DNA from: Alphaproteobacteria bacterium
GTDB taxonomy: Bacteria; Pseudomonadota; Alphaproteobacteria; CBDBCS01; JAHZLG01
Direction of reading: 5' to 3'
DNA: 11,502 nt
Assembly: GCA_022599995.1 (NCBI GenBank)
Contig: JAHZLG010000023.1
Span: forward strand, 1-11,502
Shown piece after piece: positions 6,766 through 11,502 of this stretch (position 1 is its first letter; each line of letters opens with the position of its first letter). Under the pieces are notes generated by a model. It did not search any database and was not told the origin of the DNA. It worked only from the letters and a program-made list of their open reading frames with translations. The position numbers and the translations under genes are program-made.

Positions 6766-7254
6766 CTACCGTGGCAAGCCGCGCTCGATGGCAAGGATCA
6801 ACTGTTGCCGCAAGGCGGCATAGGGGACAGACCCGGTGTTGCCCCGCGCCGTAAGCACGATCGTCATACGATGCTGTTGCAACTTAGCGTGCAACTCGGC
6901 GGGCAGATCGTTCATGACAAAATAACGGAGGCGTCGTTTCGCCCGGTTACGGTCGACTGCCTTGCCGTATTTTTTGGTGGCCGTGAGGCCAAACCGCACA
7001 CTGGTTACTGGATCGTTCTTGTGACTCAGGTCGTGGTGTGCTGGATTGTTTTGGGCTGGTTGAGGGGGCTCGGCTTGCGATTGCCGTCTTGGCCTGCTGT
7101 GCGACGAGCGAGCCGAGGATTGGGCGCGCGGATGGTAACAAAACACCATCGCATCGGGCTGCACAACACGCTTGCCCTTCGACTGAACCTGCAGGAATTC
7201 GCGTCTTTTTTTAAGCACCGTCGGAGGAAGCAACCCAGAGTCCACTCGCATCAT
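6766..7254 (-). CDS. rnpA: Ribonuclease P protein component with an internal insertion
   Basis: RnpA is the protein cofactor of RNase P, which with the catalytic RNA removes 5' leaders from precursor tRNAs. The conserved RNR motif region KAVDRNRAKRRLR is at residues 98-110, preceded by RFGLTATKKYG (87-97). The early VLKKRREFLQVQSKGKR (13-29) matches the usual N-terminal LKKRxxFxxVxxxG pattern. The protein has 162 residues against about 110-130. The excess is a single Ser/Arg/Gln/Pro/His/Asn-rich stretch at about 43-83, placed in the loop between the first strands and the RNR segment. Two in-frame ATGs (7254 and 7251) are adjacent; neither has a strong Shine-Dalgarno. A stop in frame at 7309-7311 limits further extension. 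The gene follows rpmH by 162 nt. Confidence 0.95.
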   Translation of the reverse strand: MMRVDSGLLPPTVLKKRREFLQVQSKGKRVVQPDAMVFCYHPRAQSSARSSHSRPRRQSQAEPPQPAQNNPAHHDLSHKNDPVTSVRFGLTATKKYGKAVDRNRAKRRLRYFVMNDLPAELHAKLQQHRMTIVLTARGNTGSVPYAALRQQLILAIERGLPR

Positions 7255-7416
7255 GGCACGGTACTCATAAATATGCCCTTCGAAGGCCCTACCATCATTG
7301 CGCAGTACTCAGCGATCAGGCGAAGATCGGAGAATCAGGCGACAGCGGTGGGATCAGGTTACGACCGGGGGATCAGTGCGCGCTTTTGCACTGCCTCTCG
7401 TCGCAAGCTGACGCGC

Positions 7417-7551
7417 CTATGCCGAGAGGCGTTTCCGCCCTTTGGCGCGACGATGGGCTAGGATATTCCGCCCTTGTTTGGTTGCCATGCGCTTGCGGAA
7501 GCCATGGCGCCGCTTGCGGATACATTGAGAAGGTTGAAAAGTACGTTTCAT
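7417..7551 (-). CDS. rpmH: 50S ribosomal protein L34
   Basis: L34 is a very small, highly basic protein of the large subunit. The 44-residue frame begins MKRTFQPSQCIRKRRHGFRK and ends RRAKGRKRLSA, the classic L34 pattern from first to last residue, with only small changes (Gln9-Cys10-Ile11 in place of the more common Ser-xx-Leu/Val type). The ATG at 7551 follows AGGA by 8 nt, and that AGGA is the last of three tandem AGGACAA units. It precedes rnpA, as in nearly all bacteria. Unusually, rplQ lies directly upstream instead of a replication or unrelated gene. Confidence 0.97.
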   Translation of the reverse strand: MKRTFQPSQCIRKRRHGFRKRMATKQGRNILAHRRAKGRKRLSA

Positions 7552-7555
7552 CTTT

Positions 7556-7576
7556 TTGTCCTTTGTCCTTTGTCCT
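7556..7576 (-). repeat. Three tandem 7-nt units carrying the rpmH ribosome binding site
   Basis: On the minus strand AGGACAA occurs three times without gaps (7570-7576, 7563-7569, 7556-7562), ending four bases before the ATG of rpmH. Each unit contains a Shine-Dalgarno-like AGGA. Only the last is at the normal distance from the ATG. Confidence 0.85.
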
Positions 7577-7638
7577 CATTCGGCCTGAGCCGTGGTCACA
7601 GAGGATGGTGGGGGTTACTCTTCACGAGCAGTTAGCTC

Positions 7639-7670
7639 CCCGGTGACCGGAGTTGGAATCAGTCACCGGG
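7639..7670 (-). terminator. Hairpin directly after rplQ, possible end of the rpoA operon
   Basis: CCCGGTGAC (7639-7647) and GTCACCGGG (7662-7670) form a perfect 9-bp GC-rich stem with a 14-nt loop, beginning at the base next to the rplQ stop codon. No U-tract follows, so it could be a Rho-independent terminator of the poor type, an mRNA 3' stabiliser or a pause site. Its position between two usually unlinked gene blocks favours a transcript boundary. Confidence 0.5.
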
Positions 7671-8096
7671 TTATTCTTCGGTGTCATCAACGCGTTCGGC
7701 TGCGACACGCGCCTTATCGGCGGCACCGCGGGCGTCGGCGTTGCGGTCAACCAACTCGATCACTGCCATGGGGGCGGCGTCTCCGTAGCGGAAGCCAGCG
7801 CGGAGCACCCGAGTGTAACCACCCGGGCGATTGGCATAACGGGTAGCAAGCTCGGCAAACAGCTTTTTCGTGACTGGCCCATCTTGAATCATCGAATACA
7901 CCACGCGATGGTCACTGACCGAGCCGCGTTTCGCCTTCGTGATCAATTTTTCCACCACCGGGCGCAACGCTTTCGCTTTGGGCAGGGTGGTACGGATTTG
8001 CTCGTGTTGCAACAATGCCTGCGTCATGTTCATAAACAGGGCTTTACGATGGGAGGCCGTTCGATTCAAACGACCGTGCGTATTTTTATGGCGCAT
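7671..8096 (-). CDS. rplQ: 50S ribosomal protein L17
   Basis: L17 is a large-subunit protein near the exit tunnel region and is encoded last in the rpoA operon of most bacteria. The start MRHKNTHGRLNRTASHRKAL is the standard L17 N-terminus and fixes the ATG at 8096; the frame is open 29 codons further upstream, but that stretch lies in the end of rpoA. The conserved EQIRTTLPKAKALRPVVEKLITKAK is at about residues 32-56, and GGYTRVLRAGFRYGDAAPMAVIELV follows at about 92-116. At 141 residues it matches the alphaproteobacterial form, which carries a short acidic C-terminal tail (here ending VDDTEE). It begins 13 nt after the rpoA stop and has no clear Shine-Dalgarno, so coupling to rpoA translation is likely. 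Confidence 0.97.
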   Translation of the reverse strand: MRHKNTHGRLNRTASHRKALFMNMTQALLQHEQIRTTLPKAKALRPVVEKLITKAKRGSVSDHRVVYSMIQDGPVTKKLFAELATRYANRPGGYTRVLRAGFRYGDAAPMAVIELVDRNADARGAADKARVAAERVDDTEE

Positions 8097-8109
8097 AGTT
8101 AGGGGAGTC

Positions 8110-9144
8110 TCAGATGTTTTCTTGGGCGTTGCGGGAGCGATTTTCGATGTCTTCGGGTGGCCAATTCGGCACATCCATGCCAAGGCTCAGCCCCCATTTG
8201 GAGAGCACTTCTTTGATCTCATTCAGCGATTTGCGGCCAAAATTGGGGGTGCGCAGCATATCACCCTCTGAACGCCGCACAAGGTCGCCGATATAGATGA
8301 TCTTGTCATTGCGCAGGCAATTGGCGGAGCGGACGGAAAGCTCAAGGTCATCGATTTTGCGCACCATCAATGACTCGTCGGTCTCTGCACTGTCCACGGC
8401 GTCTACGGTGACGTCAAGGTCAATGTCGCTCGAGATGAAGATTTTCAGTTGTTCTTGAAGAAGACGTGCGGCAAGCGACAGTGCTTCCTCCGGACGATAG
8501 GCCCCATTTGTCTCGATGGTGATGGTGAGTTCATCGAAATTCGTGTCATCGCCGACACGGGTGTTTTGCACCGTGTAGGCCACGTTGCGCACGGGGCTAA
8601 ATATGGCATCAATGGGCAGGCTGCCGATCGGGGCACCGAGGGCTCGGTTGCCGGGAACATAGCCCTTTCCAGATTCGACGAACAGCTCCATATCAACGGA
8701 TGATCCTGCGGCTACGGTGCATATCTCCAGCTCGGGATTCAGCACACGCACTCCGCCGGGACAGCTAATATCAGCCGCGGTTACCATCTTCTCGCCCGAT
8801 GCCTTGAGGGTAAGGCGGCGGGGCTCTTCGGTGTCGGCAACAACAGCAAGGCTTTTGATGTTTTGGAGAATGTCCACAATATCTTCGTGGACGCCGTCCA
8901 ATGAAGAAAATTCATGCAACGCGCCCTCGATCCGCACCGCAGCAACAGCCGCCCCGCGGATGGACGAAAGCAGAATTCGCCGCAGCGCATTGCCCAAGGT
9001 GACCCCACCGCCGCGTTCAAGCGGGGAGATAACCAGAACAGCACGGTTCGGCGCTTGCTCCTCGGCCGATTTAAAACTGAGGCTCGCAGGCAGAATGCTT
9101 TCTGCGTGGTTCAACCAAGCACGCGAGGAAGGTTCAATGGGCAT
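8110..9144 (-). CDS. rpoA: DNA-directed RNA polymerase subunit alpha
   Basis: The alpha dimer nucleates RNA polymerase assembly, and its C-terminal domain binds UP elements and activators. The N-terminal domain has ERGGGVTLGNALRRILLSS at residues 43-61; most bacteria have GFG or GMG in place of GGG here, a mild deviation. A linker near 240-262 leads to the C-terminal domain with DDLELSVRSANCLRND (265-280), where Arg272 corresponds to E. coli R265, the main DNA-contact residue, then IGDLVRRSE (285-293), TPNFGRKSLNEIKEVL (299-314) and GLSLGMDVPNWPPEDI (318-333). The 344 residues fit the family. ATG 9144 is chosen: AAGGA lies at proper spacing and MPIEPSSRAW is a plausible alphaproteobacterial start, whereas the frame upstream (to 9300) shows no conserved sequence. 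It is 244 nt after rpsK and 13 nt before rplQ. Confidence 0.97.
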   Translation of the reverse strand: MPIEPSSRAWLNHAESILPASLSFKSAEEQAPNRAVLVISPLERGGGVTLGNALRRILLSSIRGAAVAAVRIEGALHEFSSLDGVHEDIVDILQNIKSLAVVADTEEPRRLTLKASGEKMVTAADISCPGGVRVLNPELEICTVAAGSSVDMELFVESGKGYVPGNRALGAPIGSLPIDAIFSPVRNVAYTVQNTRVGDDTNFDELTITIETNGAYRPEEALSLAARLLQEQLKIFISSDIDLDVTVDAVDSAETDESLMVRKIDDLELSVRSANCLRNDKIIYIGDLVRRSEGDMLRTPNFGRKSLNEIKEVLSKWGLSLGMDVPNWPPEDIENRSRNAQENI

Positions 9145-9212
9145 CAGACAATCCTTGAGACAAAAAGAATCGAGAAGGGGGGATGGAAGAAGATAGGGAA
9201 CGATCAGCACCA

Positions 9213-9232
9213 CCTTCCCTTGAGAGGGAAGG
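9213..9232 (-). other. Perfect 8-bp hairpin in the rpsK-rpoA spacer
   Basis: CCTTCCCT (9213-9220) and AGGGAAGG (9225-9232) form a perfect stem with a 4-nt loop, about 69 nt upstream of the rpoA ATG. There is no U-tract. It may stabilise or process the mRNA between the ribosomal and polymerase parts of the operon; its function is unknown. Confidence 0.55.
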
Positions 9233-9388
9233 CAACCCCGCGGAATGATGCCTTGTTTGGAAGGCACGATGCGAGGTCTAGATGCCCAATTCGACGGCAA
9301 TGGCTAATGAGCGAAAAATGCGCTGCCGAACATCAAGGATCAGGAAGATGAAAACAGGTTGGCGCTGCCCAAGCAGGCCACGCCGGTG

Positions 9389-9772
9389 CTACACACGCCG
9401 CCTTTTGGGAGGGCGGCAACCGTTATGCGGCAATGGCGACACGTCGCGGATCACACTAATGACGTAGCCGCACGCTTGCAGGGCCCGCAATGCTGACTCA
9501 CGCCCTGATCCGGGGCCTTTGATGTTCACTTCAAGGCGTTGCAGTCCGAATTCCTTCGCGCGGTTCCCGACATCGGCAGCCGCGGTCTGTGCCGCAAACG
9601 GTGTCGACTTGCGACTCCCCTTGAAGTTTTGATGCCCTGCGGTCGACCATGCGAGGGCATTGCCCTGCATGTCAGTGATGGTCACCATGGTGTTGTTGAA
9701 GCTCGCTTTGATATGGGCGATGCCATGGGTGACCTTATGTTTGACTTTCTTTTTTTTCTGTTTCGGTGCCAT
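9389..9772 (-). CDS. rpsK: 30S ribosomal protein S11
   Basis: S11 sits on the platform of the 30S subunit and helps shape the mRNA exit and E-site region. The frame has 127 residues with the full family pattern: a Lys-rich N-terminus, then HGIAHIKASFNNTMVTITD at about 16-34, FKGSRKSTPFAAQTAA at about 50-65, GPGSGRESALRALQA at about 86-100 and the invariant end PHNGCRPPKRRRV. The ATG at 9772 has AGGAA about 9 nt upstream. It lies 233 nt after rpsM, much wider than the usual short gap, and the gap holds a G-quadruplex motif. Confidence 0.97.
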   Translation of the reverse strand: MAPKQKKKKVKHKVTHGIAHIKASFNNTMVTITDMQGNALAWSTAGHQNFKGSRKSTPFAAQTAAADVGNRAKEFGLQRLEVNIKGPGSGRESALRALQACGYVISVIRDVSPLPHNGCRPPKRRRV

Positions 9773-9858
9773 GGTGGCAATTCCTAAGGGCAGGAGAGTA
9801 GAGGGAAGGAGGCAATCAAGGAACGTTGCCTAAACAAAGGGATGAAACGATCCGCAGT

Positions 9859-9882
9859 GGGGTGGGGAGGGGAGGGGAGGGG
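9859..9882 (+). other. G-quadruplex motif in the rpsM-rpsK spacer
   Basis: Five runs of exactly four G are separated by single bases (T, A, A, A) at 9859-9862, 9864-9867, 9869-9872, 9874-9877 and 9879-9882. This is among the most stable quadruplex patterns. It lies on the plus strand, which is the template strand for rpsM-rpsK transcription, so the mRNA carries the C-rich complement. Confidence 0.85.
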
Positions 9883-10005
9883 TGCGCCCTCTGTGTCGTC
9901 AAAATTCACAGTGCCAGCACCATACGCAGCCGAGAAGAGAGATTCACGTTCTGCAGGTCACCGGCATCAATGGCGGCGGCAAGGCACCGAGCCAACGAGT
10001 GAAAG

Positions 10006-10374
10006 TTATTTTTTCTTCCCAGCGATAGCACGCGACGGACCGCGACGGGTGCGGGCATTGGTATGGGTGCGTTGTCCGCGCACCGGCAACCCACGGCGGT
10101 GTCGCAACCCACGATAGCAACCAAGATCGAGCAATCGTTTGATGTTGACAGCCGTTTCGCGGCGCAGGTCACCCTCCACCGAATAGTCGCGGTCGATAAC
10201 CTCGCGGATAGTGTTCACCTGCTCCGGATTCAGGGTATGGACACGCAGGCTCTGATCTATTTGGCACTTGGCACAAATCTCAGAGGCTTTCTGGGGGCCA
10301 ATCCCGTAGATATAGGTCAGCGCAACAACCAAGCGTTTCTGGTTAGGAATGTTAATGCCAGCAATACGAGCCAA
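10006..10374 (-). CDS. rpsM: 30S ribosomal protein S13, TTG start
   Basis: S13 is a head protein of the 30S subunit that contacts the 50S subunit and P-site tRNA. The mature pattern ARIAGINIPNQKRLVVAL is followed by YIYGIGPQKASEICAK (about 21-36), the helix-two-turn-helix region, RRETAVNIKRLLDLGCYRGL (about 71-90) and the conserved end RGQRTHTNARTRRG...AGKKK. The family begins M-A-R-I-A-G. Here the codon before Ala-Arg-Ile is TTG (10372-10374), with GGAG 8 nt upstream and a total of 122 residues, the family norm. The nearest upstream in-frame ATG (10423-10425) would add a proline-rich stretch with no SD and no family counterpart. This is the first gene of the leftward run; secY and adk, which usually precede rpsM, are absent. 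Confidence 0.95.
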   Translation of the reverse strand: MARIAGINIPNQKRLVVALTYIYGIGPQKASEICAKCQIDQSLRVHTLNPEQVNTIREVIDRDYSVEGDLRRETAVNIKRLLDLGCYRGLRHRRGLPVRGQRTHTNARTRRGPSRAIAGKKK

Positions 10375-10386
10375 GGAAATTTCTCC
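10372..10386 (-). promoter_or_regulatory. Ribosome binding site deciding the TTG start of rpsM
   Basis: Minus-strand GGAG at 10383-10386 is separated by 8 nt from TTG at 10372-10374. No such site is found before the in-frame ATG at 10423-10425. This spacing and the S13 N-terminus decide the start. Confidence 0.8.
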
Positions 10387-10521
10387 GGCGATGAAAGAGT
10401 AAGGGGGGAGGGGTGGTGCGGGCATTGCCCGCGGAAGAAACCGCATGCTCTGCGCGCTCCAAACACTCACGACACCATAGCGGGCAAACCCGCACAGCAA
10501 GTCGAGGGAACAAGAAGAGTC

Positions 10522-10550
10522 TGAATAACGAAGTCACCCCAGAGAGTCAA
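10522..10550 (-). promoter_or_regulatory. Candidate promoter for rpsM-rpsK-rpoA-rplQ
   Basis: On the minus strand TTGACT (10545-10550, 5 of 6 to the -35 consensus) is followed after 17 nt by TATTCA (10522-10527, 3 of 6 at -10). Alphaproteobacterial promoters often have a well kept -35 and a loose -10. The start would fall near 10515, giving a leader of about 140 nt. A TATAAG at 10596-10601 is a weaker alternative because it lacks a -35. Confidence 0.35.
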
Positions 10551-10750
10551 CTGCAGTGTCAGCTTGCGACCGCTGGGGCGGCACGTAACCCTCTCCTTAT
10601 ACTACCACCAACGATGCGGGAAATGAAGAGAGTCATTAGGTGAGAGAGCGAGAGAATGTGAGAAAGAGCAGGAGAATATGGCTTCACGGCGTTGCAATAC
10701 TTCTCCCACAATTGCGCCCCGCTATCGGGGAGTCGCGGGCAACCCTGAAA

Positions 10751-10790
10751 CCTCTTCCTGCCCTCTCCTGCCCCCTTCTGCCCCTTCCTG
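10751..10790. repeat. Polypyrimidine tract with 10-nt period
   Basis: Four degenerate 10-nt units start at 10751, 10761, 10771 and 10781. Each is C/T only except for a final G, and each ends in CTG. The spacing is exact while the sequence drifts (for example CCTCTTCCTG and CCCCTTCCTG). It is followed by a hairpin CCTGTC-TAT-GACAGG at 10787-10801. Confidence 0.75.
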
Positions 10791-10846
10791 TCTATGACAG
10801 GCATTGCTCTTGCCCTGTGGTGAGGGGGCTTGCTTGATTCCCCAAT

Positions 10847-10874
10847 TTGGCACACCTATAACAATAGGTATAGG
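10847..10874 (+). promoter_or_regulatory. Candidate promoter for clpS
   Basis: TTGGCA (10847-10852, 5 of 6 at -35) and TATAGG (10869-10874, 4 of 6 at -10) are 16 nt apart. The -10 is also one arm of an inverted repeat CCTATA (10855-10860) with TATAGG (10869-10874), which could be an operator. The leader to the clpS ATG would be about 160 nt and contains the 13-nt repeat array. Confidence 0.4.
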
Positions 10875-10914
10875 CAAGGAGCCCGATGGCTGGAGCCTCA
10901 TCCGACCACACCTG

Positions 10915-10966
10915 TCATGCACCATAGTCGTGCTCTCGGGTCGTGCACCATAGTCGTGCTCTGGGT
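10915..10966 (+). repeat. 13-nt periodic repeat array (ABAB) in the clpS leader
   Basis: Four 13-nt units start at 10915, 10928, 10941 and 10954, each beginning TCGTGC (TCATGC in the first). Units one and three read TCRTGCACCATAG; units two and four start TCGTGCTCT. As a result a 19-nt perfect direct repeat (10918-10936 and 10944-10962) recurs with a 26-nt offset. The offset is not a multiple of three, and no gene covers it. Confidence 0.85.
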
Positions 10967-11039
10967 GCGCACCCTCTCGTCGGAATCTCTCAACCAACCC
11001 TCACAATTGCCGTACCTTGCCCCGCCACGCCGTCCCCCT

Positions 11040-11408
11040 ATGACACTACCGCCCCCTCTTCTGTCCGATGATGATACCCCCTTTGCAGACGGCGATCCCG
11101 CGCTAGGCACCATCACAAAAACGCGAAAGAAAAAGCCGCGTCTTTACAAAGTGATCCTGCACAATGATGACTATACCCCGATGGAGTTCGTCATCTACAT
11201 CCTGATGCGGCACTTTCATATGTCCACAGAGAAGGCCTATGCCCTCACCATGGCCATCCACACCCAAGGGCTAGGGATATGCGGGCTGTTCACCTACGAC
11301 ATTGCCGAGACCAAGTGCAGCATCGTCCTCAATGAGGCAAAGCAGCAAGCCCACCCCCTTCGCTGCACTATCGAAGCGGAATCACCCCCCGAAGACGACG
11401 AAGAGTAA
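11040..11408 (+). CDS. clpS: ATP-dependent Clp protease adaptor ClpS
   Basis: ClpS recognises N-end-rule substrates (Leu, Phe, Tyr or Trp at the N-terminus) and hands them to ClpA for degradation by ClpAP. The adaptor core starts at RLYKVILHNDDYTPMEFVI (34-52), whose NDD-Y-TPM residues line the N-degron pocket. It continues with a helix around MSTEKAYALTMAIHTQG (61-77, including the pocket His74, equivalent to E. coli His66) and GICGLFTYDIAETK (79-92). The HPLRCTIE segment at 105-112 ends the fold. The first 30 residues are flexible and acidic then basic, as is usual. The protein has 122 residues, within the family range. The frame is open upstream to 10830 but conserved sequence begins only after the ATG at 11040; no clear Shine-Dalgarno precedes it. 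clpA usually follows in Alphaproteobacteria, but the window ends 94 nt downstream. Confidence 0.96.
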   Translation: MTLPPPLLSDDDTPFADGDPALGTITKTRKKKPRLYKVILHNDDYTPMEFVIYILMRHFHMSTEKAYALTMAIHTQGLGICGLFTYDIAETKCSIVLNEAKQQAHPLRCTIEAESPPEDDEE

Positions 11409-11410
11409 GC

Positions 11411-11454
11411 AGGGATAGATGAGGAATAGACGGGGAATAGATAGGGAATAGTGT
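11411..11454 (+). repeat. 11-nt tandem repeat just downstream of clpS
   Basis: Four degenerate 11-nt units start at 11411, 11422, 11433 and 11444, with core GGGAATAGA (variants AGGGATAGATG and AGGAATAGACG). They begin 2 nt after the clpS stop codon. No hairpin is evident. Confidence 0.8.
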
Positions 11455-11466
11455 TGTTCTTTCTGT

Positions 11467-11502
11467 CCCCCCTCCACCCCTCCCACCCCTCCCACCCCTC
11501 CC
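11467..11502. repeat. C-rich 9-nt repeat at the window edge, quadruplex-forming on the minus strand
   Basis: After a run of six C, the unit CACCCCTCC is repeated exactly three times (11475-11483, 11484-11492, 11493-11501) and continues out of the window. The minus strand therefore carries alternating runs of three and four G with single-base loops, a strong G-quadruplex pattern on the template strand downstream of clpS. Confidence 0.85.

Larger units (their letters stand above)
10375..11039. other. Divergent non-coding region between rpsM and clpS
   Basis: These 665 bp separate two divergent genes. I see no gene, tRNA or known RNA family in it; the short open frames here are of odd composition and match nothing I recognise. 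It contains GC hairpins in the rpsM leader at 10418-10432 (6-bp stem) and 10480-10493 (5-bp stem), a candidate rpsM promoter, hairpins at 10717-10730 and 10787-10801, a polypyrimidine 10-nt repeat, a candidate clpS promoter and a 13-nt repeat array. The region takes the place where secY-adk normally meets rpsM, so it is probably a rearrangement scar that acquired regulatory sites; this is inference. Confidence 0.6.

Noticed and set aside
7255..7670. Replication origin near rpmH
   Set aside because: rpmH borders oriC in some bacteria, but no DnaA box (TTATCCACA-like) cluster or AT-rich unwinding region is visible here.
9145..9300. N-terminal extension of RpoA (52 extra residues)
   Set aside because: The extension has no similarity to RpoA N-termini, and a good ribosome binding site precedes the ATG at 9144.
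9881..9902. TTGACG at 9897-9902 on the minus strand as a promoter for rpsK
   Set aside because: No acceptable -10 element follows at 16-18 nt; the bases there are G/C-rich.
9906..10172. Minus-strand frame of 88 codons overlapping the end of rpsM, with a helix-like C-terminal part in the spacer
   Set aside because: Two thirds of it lies inside rpsM in another frame, it has no start or ribosome binding site within the spacer, and I recognise no family.
10559..10997. Minus-strand frames (98 and 91 codons) upstream of rpsM
   Set aside because: They consist largely of translated repeats and the polypyrimidine tract, overlap each other in different frames and match no family.
10375..11039. Search for a tRNA, small RNA or S4-type pseudoknot leader
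   Set aside because: No T-loop GTTCRA pattern or cloverleaf was found, and the GC hairpins in the rpsM leader do not form a pseudoknot I can defend by eye.

Overview
The window reads as a chromosomal housekeeping region of an alphaproteobacterium with moderately high GC. The gene content and the sub-orders aroA-cmk-rpsA and rpmH-rnpA-yidD-yidC-engB support this, as does an rpoA operon without rpsD. The class is an inference from synteny and protein motifs; I cannot place it to genus. A lineage near Rhodospirillales/Acetobacterales is possible but not shown. I see no transposase, integrase, phage gene, CRISPR array, tRNA or rRNA.

Layout. Twelve genes run leftward (minus strand) over about 10.4 kb. 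In transcription order they are rpsM (TTG start), rpsK, rpoA and rplQ; then rpmH, rnpA, yidD, yidC and engB; then aroA, cmk and the first ~197 codons of rpsA, which runs off the left edge. One gene, clpS, is divergent and lies at the right end. Between rpsM and clpS is a 665-bp non-coding region holding both candidate promoters and several short repeats. The only tight junctions are yidC/engB (4-nt ATGA overlap), rpoA-rplQ (13 nt), cmk-rpsA (10 nt), engB-aroA (20 nt) and aroA-cmk (24 nt). The spacers rpsM-rpsK, rpsK-rpoA, rplQ-rpmH, rpmH-rnpA, rnpA-yidD and yidD-yidC are about 97-244 nt, and some hold hairpins or promoter-like sites.

Functionally the run covers transcription (RNA polymerase alpha), translation (S13, S11, L17, L34, S1), tRNA 5' processing (RNase P protein), membrane protein insertion (YidC, YidD), ribosome assembly (EngB), nucleotide supply (Cmk) and aromatic amino-acid synthesis (AroA). 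ClpS starts a separate proteolysis unit.

What stands out. (1) Three gene blocks that are normally apart are joined in one co-directional run, with the spc operon (secY/adk) missing upstream of rpsM and argB missing after engB. (2) Four neighbouring enzymes (EngB, RnpA, AroA, Cmk) carry in-frame insertions rich in Q, H, S, A, P and N, while S1, S11, S13, L17, L34, YidC and ClpS are of normal size. (3) Short tandem repeats with periods of 7 to 13 nt are frequent inside and outside genes, together with strong G-quadruplex motifs. I see no new defence or mobile system; the novelty is in genome organisation and sequence texture.
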